NCBI GenBank assembly: GCA_012798055.1
Contig: JAAZOA010000192.1
Span: 1-5,107 of the forward strand
Direction of reading: 5' to 3'
From: Syntrophomonadaceae bacterium
GTDB taxonomy: Bacteria > Bacillota > Syntrophomonadia > Syntrophomonadales > Syntrophomonadaceae
Length of the DNA stretch: 5,107 nt
Position 1 is the first letter of the stretch. Each line of letters starts with the position of its first letter. Position numbers and translations under genes: made by a program. Below are positions 1 through 4,656 of the stretch, in pieces. The notes under the pieces were generated by a model. It did no database searches. It was not told where the DNA came from and saw only the letters and a program-made list of their open reading frames with translations.

Positions 1-51
1 CAGGCGGACCGGTTTTTCTACTTCTTTTTTCAGGTTATATACGGTGCTCAT
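1..51 (-). CDS. porB: 2-oxoacid:ferredoxin oxidoreductase, beta subunit (N-terminal 17 codons only)
   Basis: Only the first 17 codons are inside the window (MSTVYNLKKEVEKPVRL); the rest lies beyond position 1. The ATG at 51-49 overlaps the TGA of porA in an ATGA junction. It is preceded by an AAGGAGG site lying inside the last codons of porA, so translation is probably coupled. In this enzyme family the beta subunit carries most of the thiamine diphosphate site and a [4Fe-4S] cluster, but none of those motifs can be seen here. The call rests on position (gamma-delta-alpha-beta is the standard order for four-subunit enzymes) and on the short N-terminus, which resembles PorB leaders ahead of the cysteine-rich motif. 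That resemblance is from memory and was not aligned. Confidence 0.8.
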   Translation of the reverse strand, partial: MSTVYNLKKEVEKPVRL

Positions 52-1238
52 ACTATTTCCTCCTTTGAGCGCTGTCCTAAGTGTGAATATACCGGGCCTG
101 TATCGCCGGTAGCCGCGATTTGAGCCAGCCGGCCGAACACTTTGGCTATGTCTTCAGTCTTGACATCGCGTCCGCCCAGGCCGTAAACGATATTGATCAG
201 GTGCGGTCGTTCCTTGAGGTCATACAAAGCACTGCGGGTCTCAGAGAATATGGGGCCTCCCTGGGCGGAGAAACCTTCCGACTTGTCCATGACCGCCACC
301 GCCCGGGTATGGGCCAGGACCTGGGCTAGTTCCTCCCCTGGGAAAGGACGGAACACCCTGATCTTAACCAGCCCTGCTTTTACTCCGTCTTCCCGCAGTT
401 TATCGACGGCAGCTTTAGCTGTTCCGGCACTGGAGCCGATCAAGACCAGGGCCAGGTCCGCATCCTCCATCTTGTATGCTTCAAACAGGCCGTAATTGCG
501 GCCCGAAATCCTGGCGAAGTCTGCTGCCACTTCCAGGATGCGGGTTTTGGCAGCTTTCATGGCCTCAGCCTGCAGGACTTTGTGTTCCATATAATAAGCA
601 CTGATATCGTAGGGTCCTACCGCCAGCGGATTCTCTTTTTTCAGCAGGTAGTGCTGGGGCTCGTATTCCCCGACAAAGTTGCGAACTTCCTCAGTATCCA
701 AGAGCTCGATATTCTCCACCGCGTGGCTGGTTATGAATCCGTCCATACAGGTCATCACCGGCAAACGCACCTGCGGAGCCTCGCCTATGGGCATGGCCAT
801 CAGGAAATTATCGTAGGCTTCCTGGTTGTTTTCAGCATAGATCTGGATCCAGCCCGAATCACGGGCCCCCATCGAGTCCGAGTGGTCGGCATTGATATTG
901 ATGGGGCCGGAAAGAGCCCGGTTTACACAGGCCAGGGTGATGGGCAGCCGGTCTGAGGCCGCCACGTACAATAATTCGTACATCAGGGCCAGCCCGCAGG
1001 AGGAGGTGGCGCTTACCGCCCTGGCCCCCGCCGCCTGGGCAGCGATGCACACCGACATCGAACTGTGCTCGGACTCCACGGTTACGTATTCGGTATTGAC
1101 CTGGCCATCTGCCACATATTGGGCGAAGTACTCAGGAATCTCAGTGGAGGGCGTGATCGGGAAGGCCCCCATTACATCAGGGTCTATCTGTTTCATAGCG
1201 TAAGCTACGGCTTCATTGCCGGATAGGCGGGTCTTCAT
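48..1238 (-). CDS. porA: pyruvate/2-oxoacid:ferredoxin oxidoreductase, alpha subunit
   Basis: 396 residues, the usual length for a separate alpha subunit. These enzymes reversibly convert a 2-oxoacid plus CoA to acyl-CoA and CO2 with ferredoxin, in the cytoplasm. The N-terminal thiamine-binding-fold domain (about residues 14-240) has PITPST at 27-32, ESEHSSMS at 55-62, ATSSCGLALMYELLY at 77-91, and NRALSGPININADHSD at 106-121. T29 and R107 sit where the family's substrate-contacting Thr and Arg are expected; this is inferred from motif position, not alignment. A second domain of transketolase C-terminal type follows, with VLIGSSAGTAKAA and RVFRPFPGEEL. The start at 1238 has GGAGGTGA six bases upstream and overlaps the porD stop by 4 nt. 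The sequence does not separate pyruvate from 2-oxobutyrate or branched-chain oxoacids as substrate, and the Ile-type T-box upstream makes that question real. Confidence 0.95.
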   Translation of the reverse strand: MKTRLSGNEAVAYAMKQIDPDVMGAFPITPSTEIPEYFAQYVADGQVNTEYVTVESEHSSMSVCIAAQAAGARAVSATSSCGLALMYELLYVAASDRLPITLACVNRALSGPININADHSDSMGARDSGWIQIYAENNQEAYDNFLMAMPIGEAPQVRLPVMTCMDGFITSHAVENIELLDTEEVRNFVGEYEPQHYLLKKENPLAVGPYDISAYYMEHKVLQAEAMKAAKTRILEVAADFARISGRNYGLFEAYKMEDADLALVLIGSSAGTAKAAVDKLREDGVKAGLVKIRVFRPFPGEELAQVLAHTRAVAVMDKSEGFSAQGGPIFSETRSALYDLKERPHLINIVYGLGGRDVKTEDIAKVFGRLAQIAATGDTGPVYSHLGQRSKEEIV

Positions 1239-1543
1239 CTGGCTTCACCTCCAGCCACCATGGTGATCGCCGGGAATGGGCAAACGTTCTCGCAGATGCC
1301 GCAGCCCTTGCAGTGCATATAGTCAAAATCCAAACGTTTGCCGTCCTTGACCGGAATAGCCATGTCCGGGCAGAACGGAACGCAGAGCATGCAATTCTTG
1401 CAGGCTTCCTGGTGGAAAATGGGGGTGTTGGTCCTCCAGGTACCGGTGTTGAAAGCCCGCGCAGTTCCTGGTTCGTAGATCTCTCCTCCCGGGGTCAGGT
1501 CCTGCCAGGGGGTCTGTTCGTTGATATCCTTCGCCTGGATCAT
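1235..1543 (-). CDS. porD: 2-oxoacid:ferredoxin oxidoreductase, delta subunit (2x[4Fe-4S] ferredoxin type)
   Basis: 102 residues, typical for the delta subunit. It carries two four-cysteine cluster motifs: CKNCMLCVPFCP (C48, C51, C54, C58) and CKGCGICENVCP (C78, C81, C84, C88). All eight ligands for two [4Fe-4S] clusters are intact. In the family this subunit passes electrons between the catalytic core and external ferredoxin. The N-terminal 40 residues (WQDLTPGGEIYEPGTARAFNTGTWRTNTP) match the extension typical of PorD, which separates it from free ferredoxins. The start at 1543 has a GGAGGAGGTG site just upstream, and its ATG overlaps the porG stop by 4 nt. Its stop in turn overlaps the porA start, so it is translationally tied to both neighbours. 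Confidence 0.95.
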   Translation of the reverse strand: MIQAKDINEQTPWQDLTPGGEIYEPGTARAFNTGTWRTNTPIFHQEACKNCMLCVPFCPDMAIPVKDGKRLDFDYMHCKGCGICENVCPFPAITMVAGGEAR

Positions 1544-2124
1544 CCTACCTGCACCTCCTCCATGGATTTTCTCAGGGTAGCCATATTGCCCAGGATCACC
1601 TGGGGCTTGGCTGAGAATTTGTGCGCAAATGACTCTTCAATATGGGCCAGGAATTCGGCCGTGTCTAGCACGCCGCTGACTTTTACCGCCGCAGCCAGCA
1701 TCGGGGTGTTGGGGAAATTGGTGCCCAAAATCTCCTCCGAAATTCTTCTGGCATCGATAGTGCATATTTTCCCATTCCAGCCTTTAAGCTTGGAGCGCAG
1801 CTCCTGGGGGCTGTGCCGGGTATTGACGATAACTGCCCCGCTTTCCTTGAGCCCGCTGGTCACATCCACGCTTTCCAAGAGGGTTTCATCCACTACCACC
1901 ACGTAATCGGGATAGTAAATGTTGGAATGGATGGTGCAGCGCTCAGCACTGATCCGGTTGTAGGCGGTGATCGGGGCTCCCATTCGCTCGGGCCCATATT
2001 CGGGGAAGCCCTGCACGAATTTGCCCTGCTCTGCAGCTACGTCAGCCAGCAGCAGGCAAGCCAACTTAGCTCCCTGCCCGCCCCGGCCATGCCAGCGGAT
2101 TTCTACCATGTCATTTGAAGCCAT
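1540..2124 (-). CDS. porG: 2-oxoacid:ferredoxin oxidoreductase, gamma subunit
   Basis: 194 residues from the chosen start; the gamma subunit is usually about 180-200. Family hallmarks are RWHGRGGQGAK near the N-terminus (GRGGQG at 13-18), GFPEYGPERMGAPI, YVVVVDETLL and FPNTPMLAAAVKVSG. In the family this domain binds CoA and completes the active site together with alpha and beta. The frame stays open upstream to a TTG at 2205 (221 residues), but that extension is basic and unlike the family and has no good ribosome site. The ATG at 2124 has GGAGG nine bases upstream and yields MASNDMVEIRWHGRGGQG; the ATG at 2109 is a less likely alternative. It is the first gene of the operon, 84 bases behind the T-box terminator, and it ends in an ATGA overlap with porD. 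Confidence 0.94.
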   Translation of the reverse strand: MASNDMVEIRWHGRGGQGAKLACLLLADVAAEQGKFVQGFPEYGPERMGAPITAYNRISAERCTIHSNIYYPDYVVVVDETLLESVDVTSGLKESGAVIVNTRHSPQELRSKLKGWNGKICTIDARRISEEILGTNFPNTPMLAAAVKVSGVLDTAEFLAHIEESFAHKFSAKPQVILGNMATLRKSMEEVQVG

Positions 2125-2133
2125 TGCTCTTTT

Positions 2134-2138
2134 CCTCC
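2134..2138 (-). promoter_or_regulatory. ribosome binding site deciding the porG start
   Basis: GGAGG on the minus strand (inside GTGGAGGAAAAG) lies nine bases before the ATG at 2124. It supports that ATG over the in-frame TTG at 2205 and ATG at 2202, which would lie against the terminator U-run and lack a site of this quality. Confidence 0.7.
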
Positions 2139-2207
2139 ACTCGTTTCTATGTCTCCTCGTCATCGCCCGGCCCATGGCCAGAGCTGCCACTTCACGACCC
2201 ATCAAGC

Positions 2208-2240
2208 AAAAAAGCTTCCGTCCCCTAAAGGGACGAAAGC
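2208..2240 (-). terminator. intrinsic terminator of the T-box switch
   Basis: The minus strand reads GCTTTCGTCCC (2240-2230), a short TTTAG loop, GGGACGGAAGC (2224-2214), then six T (2213-2208). The 11-bp stem has one G-U pair. Its 5' arm includes the TTCG and CCC bases needed for the antiterminator, so the two structures exclude each other, as in other T-box leaders. It would also attenuate any read-through from the upstream deacetylase gene. Confidence 0.92.
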
Positions 2241-2450
2241 CATGAAGACATTCGCTGTACCACCCGTTATCATCAACATACCATCATATGCGTTCCCGGT
2301 TACGGGGGAAAGCCGTCGAAGCCTACTGGATCAATCGTTCGGTCCGCAGCTCGGGAGTGATTTTCGGTTTCAGACTAACGGTACCGGCTTGCACCATCCC
2401 CGGCTCGCTGCGACTTTCGGCTGAAACGTACTCTCTCCGTCAATGCCTTT
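2208..2450 (-). promoter_or_regulatory. T-box riboswitch leader, predicted tRNA-Ile responsive, controlling porGDAB
   Basis: On the minus strand the leader shows the conserved T-box parts in order. The lower Stem I helix is GGAG/CTCC (2438-2435 with 2357-2354). The specifier loop has AGAGTAC on the 5' side and CGAAAATCA on the 3' side. The helix above it is GTTTCAG/CTGAAAC (2427-2421 with 2373-2367). The apical segment reads AGCGAGCC then GGTGCAAGCCGG. The CCCGAGCTGC element follows Stem I. The antiterminator motif AACGGGTGGTACAGCG lies at 2268-2253. The best codon reading is AUC (2361-2359), following GAAA and followed by the expected purine A, so isoleucine. The bulge UGGU (2262-2259) would pair with ACCA, fitting A73 of tRNA-Ile. 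Uncharged tRNA should stabilise the antiterminator (GGG 2265-2263 with CCC 2232-2230; CGAA 2254-2251 with TTCG 2237-2234) and allow transcription into porG. The T-box identity is very clear; the amino-acid assignment is inference. Confidence 0.93.
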
Positions 2451-2470
2451 GATATTTGAAATTATAAACT

Positions 2471-2499
2471 AATATATCTAGTCGGCTCGATTTTGTCAA
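2471..2499 (-). promoter_or_regulatory. sigma-A type promoter of the T-box/por operon
   Basis: The minus strand has TTGACA at 2499-2494, a 17-base spacer and TATATT at 2476-2471, close to the housekeeping consensus. Transcription would start near 2464, about 25 bases before T-box Stem I. The -35 box begins directly after the TGA (2502-2500) of the deacetylase gene, so the operon has its own promoter without a terminator in between. A TATAAT at 2466-2461 also exists but has no -35 at proper distance. Confidence 0.8.
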
Positions 2500-3249
2500 T
2501 CATTTCCCTTGCAGGCCCTCCACAAAAGCCAGAACATTTTGGCCCAGGACCCGGTGATTATATCCGCCCTCCAATATCCCGAAGCATCCGCCCCGGTTGC
2601 GTTGGGCGGCTCCAAGCATCAGCCTGGCCATCAGATTATAATCATCGGTGTGCAAAAGACCGCCCCAGTCATCTTCATGGTTGTCGAATCCGGCTGAAGC
2701 TGCAATCATGTCGGCATCGGTTAGGGCCAGGGCTTTTTCCACGGTGGCCAGGTATTCCTGGCGGCTGCGGGTGGAGGCGGGATTCAAAATGGTTACATAA
2801 CCCTTGTCGCCCAGGATATTGACATTGCCATCCCCAAAATGAAGGTCGAAATCCAGGACGAAGGCTTTTTTTATCCTGCCCTGGTTTTTCAGTTTCTCCA
2901 GGGCGATGGCCATGTTGTTGAAATAGCAGAAACCCCAAGCGCTTTCGGCTGAAGCATGGTGCCCCGGCGGTCTGATCAGTGCGAAGCAAGGCTCACTCAA
3001 CCCGATTTCCGCTGCTTTTATAGCCCCGCCGGCGGCCAGGGCGGCTATCGAATAGATGCCCCTGCGTTCTACTGATTTTACGTGTTCTTCGGTGTGTACC
3101 CGGAGGATATCATCCTTGGTGGCTGGTTCCGGTTGGATGAAGGTCACCTTGCCTTCGAGGGCCGTCACCACAGCCTGAATTCTCCCCGCAGCCGCGGCTG
3201 GATCGGATGTGTAGACCTGGTTGAAATCTTCGTGGTAAACTACTTTCAT
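2500..3249 (-). CDS. histone deacetylase family protein (AcuC / acetylpolyamine amidohydrolase-like), short form
   Basis: 249 residues, shorter than AcuC or acetylpolyamine amidohydrolases (roughly 340-390) but complete for the core fold. Family motifs in order: RPPGHHA at 93-99 (H97/H98 as the catalytic His pair), GFCYFNNMAIA at 106-116, VLDFDLHFGDG at 131-141 (D135 and H137 as zinc ligands), SAGFDNHEDD at 185-194 (D189 as third zinc ligand) and ILEGGYN at 225-231 (Y230 as transition-state Tyr). The usual HHG after the DxH pair is HFG here (F138). All catalytic residues are present, so a zinc-dependent deacetylase or amidohydrolase is expected in the cytoplasm. The substrate (acetyl-lysine, acetylpolyamine or another amide) cannot be told. 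There is no signal peptide. The start at 3249 has AGGAGG five bases upstream. No acetyltransferase or acetyl-CoA synthetase gene (the AcuA/AcsA context of AcuC) is visible. Confidence 0.92.
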   Translation of the reverse strand: MKVVYHEDFNQVYTSDPAAAAGRIQAVVTALEGKVTFIQPEPATKDDILRVHTEEHVKSVERRGIYSIAALAAGGAIKAAEIGLSEPCFALIRPPGHHASAESAWGFCYFNNMAIALEKLKNQGRIKKAFVLDFDLHFGDGNVNILGDKGYVTILNPASTRSRQEYLATVEKALALTDADMIAASAGFDNHEDDWGGLLHTDDYNLMARLMLGAAQRNRGGCFGILEGGYNHRVLGQNVLAFVEGLQGK

Positions 3250-3268
3250 GTTGTCCTCCTTTCAATCC

Positions 3269-3306
3269 GGCCCCAGTGGCCTACCGCTTACCTGTCGCCA
3301 CCGGCC
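3269..3306. repeat. imperfect inverted repeat in the deacetylase 5' untranslated region
   Basis: GGCC (3269-3272) and GTGGC (3276-3280) face GCCAC (3297-3301) and GGCC (3303-3306), giving a 5-bp inner stem, a small asymmetric internal loop (CCA against C) and a 4-bp outer stem around a 16-base loop. It lies between the putative promoter and the ribosome site at 3255-3260, so it could be an mRNA hairpin or an operator. There is no T-run, so it is not an intrinsic terminator. Confidence 0.4.
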
Positions 3307-3310
3307 AACC

Positions 3311-3339
3311 AATCTATTTCCAGCTATGAGTTGAAGCAA
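3311..3339 (-). promoter_or_regulatory. possible promoter of the deacetylase gene
   Basis: The minus strand has TTGCTT (3339-3334), 17 bases, then TAGATT (3316-3311). Both boxes match the consensus only partly (3 and 4 of 6), but spacing and position 60-90 bases before the start codon are reasonable. No better candidate was seen in this interval. Confidence 0.3.
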
Positions 3340-3341
3340 AG

Positions 3342-3380
3342 TTAACTTCTCCTTAACATTGACTTTACGTTAACTTAACA
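3342..3380 (+). promoter_or_regulatory. Pho box (PhoP/PhoB-type binding site), four 11-bp repeats
   Basis: Four direct hexamers start exactly 11 bases apart: TTAACT (3342), TTAACA (3353), TTTACG (3364) and TTAACA (3375). This matches the established Gram-positive PhoP pattern of TT(A/C/T)ACA-like repeats spaced by about five bases. The last repeat ends nine bases before the -10 of pit, the usual placement when a PhoP/PhoB dimer array substitutes for a -35 box. It predicts activation of pit under phosphate limitation. No phoP/phoR gene is in the window. Confidence 0.82.
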
Positions 3381-3386
3381 TTATCT

Positions 3387-3395
3387 TGGTATAAT
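3387..3395 (+). promoter_or_regulatory. extended -10 of the pit promoter
   Basis: TGG followed by TATAAT (3390-3395) is a perfect extended -10. The sequence 17 bases upstream (ACGTTA, 3367-3372) is a poor -35 and lies within the Pho box, so the promoter looks activator-dependent. Transcription would start near 3402. Confidence 0.78.
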
Positions 3396-3412
3396 TATTA
3401 ACAAGGAAGAGA

Positions 3413-3423
3413 AAAGGAGGTGA
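3413..3423 (+). promoter_or_regulatory. ribosome binding site deciding the pit start
   Basis: AAAGGAGGTGA is nearly a full complement of the 16S rRNA 3' end. It overlaps the in-frame GTG at 3420-3422, which therefore cannot be the start that it serves. The first ATG downstream is at 3435; the gap from the end of GGAGG is 14 bases (11 from the end of GGAGGTGA), slightly long. Confidence 0.7.
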
Positions 3424-3434
3424 TAAAAGAAAAC

Positions 3435-4424
3435 ATGGACAGCATGTATCTGATTGTTATTATTGTAGCCCTGGCTTTGGTTTTTGACTACATAAATGGT
3501 TTCCATGATACGGCTAATGCGATTGCCACTTCCATTTCCACCAAAGCGCTCTCGCCGCGAAATGCCATCCTTATCGCAGCTTCACTCAATTTTGTGGGAG
3601 CCTTGAGCGGAACGGCCGTAGCCGCCACTATAGGCAAAGGGATCGTAGCCCCGGAGGTAGTGACCCCCGATGTTTTGATCTCTGCACTTATCGGGGCCAT
3701 TTTTTGGAACCTTTTCACCTGGCTGTACGGCATCCCCAGCAGTTCATCCCACGCCCTGATCGGCGGATTGACCGGGGCAGTCATCGGTTCATTCGGGTTC
3801 CAGCAGGTCAAATGGTACGGATTTGGGAAAATCCTGGCTGGTCTGATCCTGTCCCCCATTTTAGGTCTGATCCTGGGCAGTCTGATCATGATCCTCTTGT
3901 TTTGGATTTTTTCAGGATCAGCGCCCGCGCGGGTCAACAACAACTTCCGCAAAATTCAAATCTTATCTGCGTGCATGGCCTCATTCGCCCATGGCTCCAA
4001 CGATGCCCAGAAATCCATGGGTATCATCACCCTGACCCTTTTCAGCGCGGGGCTGCTCACCACATTTACGGTCCCATTCTGGGTCAAGGCCAGTTGTGCC
4101 ATCGCCATGGCCTCGGGTACTGCGTTTGGAGGCTGGAAAATAATACGCACCATGGGCGGCAAGATCTTCCGCATCGAGCCCATCAATGGATTTGCCGCGG
4201 ATTTCAGCGCCTCGGCCATCATCTGGGGTGCCAGTCTGCTGGGCGCTCCGGTCAGCACCACCCATGTGGTCTCATCCTCAATCATGGGGGTCGGAGCTGC
4301 CAAACGCCTTAAGGGGGTCCGCTGGAATATAGCCAGGCAGATTTTAATAGCCTGGGTGGTAACTATACCTTCCTCCGCTCTGGTCGCTATAGGGGTCAAC
4401 TATTTGATAAAATTTCTGATATGA
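3435..4424 (+). CDS. pit: inorganic phosphate transporter, Pit family
   Basis: 329 residues from the ATG at 3435 (an in-frame GTG at 3420 would add five). It is a polytopic membrane protein of the short bacterial PiT type and takes up phosphate, commonly as a metal-phosphate complex, driven by an ion gradient. The two half-repeats of the family are clear. The first has DYINGFHDTANAIATSISTK near residues 18-37. The second has ASFAHGSNDAQKSMGIITLT around residues 182-200 (H186, N189, D190). Hydrophobic segments fill nearly the whole length, with one short polar linker (APARVNNNFRKIQ) between halves. It is transcribed alone: a Pho box and extended -10 upstream, a hairpin terminator downstream, divergent from the deacetylase gene. 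The PhoU-like DUF47 accessory gene that often precedes pit in Firmicutes is absent here. A sulfate permease of the related CysP type is a less likely alternative given the Pho box. Confidence 0.95.
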   Translation: MDSMYLIVIIVALALVFDYINGFHDTANAIATSISTKALSPRNAILIAASLNFVGALSGTAVAATIGKGIVAPEVVTPDVLISALIGAIFWNLFTWLYGIPSSSSHALIGGLTGAVIGSFGFQQVKWYGFGKILAGLILSPILGLILGSLIMILLFWIFSGSAPARVNNNFRKIQILSACMASFAHGSNDAQKSMGIITLTLFSAGLLTTFTVPFWVKASCAIAMASGTAFGGWKIIRTMGGKIFRIEPINGFAADFSASAIIWGASLLGAPVSTTHVVSSSIMGVGAAKRLKGVRWNIARQILIAWVVTIPSSALVAIGVNYLIKFLI

Positions 4425-4460
4425 ATGGCTGATGCCAATCACATAATTCTCCGGTTTGTA

Positions 4461-4491
4461 AAACCCGCTATCAGGCGGGCTTTTGCTTTTT
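4461..4491. terminator. bidirectional intrinsic terminator between convergent genes
   Basis: CCCGC (4464-4468), loop TATCAG, GCGGG (4475-4479), then CTTTTGCTTTTT on the plus strand. On the minus strand the same hairpin is followed by TTTTACAAA. It can end the plus-strand pit transcript about 40 bases after its stop and also the minus-strand transcript coming from 5107 towards 4528. Confidence 0.85.
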
Positions 4492-4527
4492 GTATAGACT
4501 TTTAGCGGCACTTTCGCAGGCAATGTA

Positions 4528-4656
4528 TCACGGCTGTCTTTCTTCGACCCATTCCTTCAGTATGACAGCTTGATTATACCGCTCATCTGTAGCTGCGTAG
4601 ACCTGGGTATCATCGCTGTACTTGAGTTTTTTCCCGCACCTTGGCCAGGGAATCAT
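4528..4656 (-). CDS. candidate small ORF, 42 residues, coupled to the upstream TPR-like gene
   Basis: Not a recognised family. The minus-strand ATG at 4656-4654 overlaps the TGA (4655-4653) of the upstream gene in an ATGA junction, like the por genes. The product is hydrophilic: a short CGKKLKYSDD stretch that faintly recalls half of a zinc ribbon (only one Cys, C7), then a likely amphipathic helix (DERYNQAVILKEWVEERQP). The residue mix looks like real coding sequence, and the ORF fills most of the gap between the upstream stop and the shared terminator. The only ribosome-site-like sequence (GAGG) is too close to the ATG, so expression would depend on coupling. An in-frame TGA lies two codons before the ATG. 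It may instead be the detached C-terminus of the upstream protein after a frameshift. Confidence 0.4.
   Translation of the reverse strand: MIPWPRCGKKLKYSDDTQVYAATDERYNQAVILKEWVEERQP

Noticed and set aside
582..956. 124-residue plus-strand open frame over porA
   Set aside because: Antisense shadow of a strongly supported porA; no ribosome site or recognisable motif.
1313..1906. 197-residue plus-strand open frame
   Set aside because: It lies antisense to porD and porG, which have unmistakable family motifs; its translation has no recognisable motif.
2125..2205. N-terminal extension of porG from TTG 2205
   Set aside because: The extension is unlike the family, starts three bases after the terminator U-run and lacks a ribosome site; the ATG at 2124 has GGAGG at suitable distance.
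2359..2363. Reading the specifier as AAU (Asn), directly after GAA at 2365-2363
   Set aside because: It would be followed by C rather than a purine, and the UGGU bulge would not match tRNA-Asn, whose discriminator base is normally G. AUC satisfies both rules.
2461..2466. TATAAT on the minus strand as the main -10 of the por operon
   Set aside because: It is 27 bases from TTGACA, and the sequence 17 bases upstream of it (CGAGCC) is no -35. TATATT at 2476-2471 has exact 17-base spacing.
3420..3422. GTG start for pit
   Set aside because: The codon lies inside the AAAGGAGGTGA ribosome site itself, so the ATG at 3435 is preferred.
3704..4312. 202-residue plus-strand frame within pit, and antisense frames over the same region
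   Set aside because: They are out-of-frame shadows of pit, with His/Arg/Gln-rich low-complexity translations typical of wrong frames.
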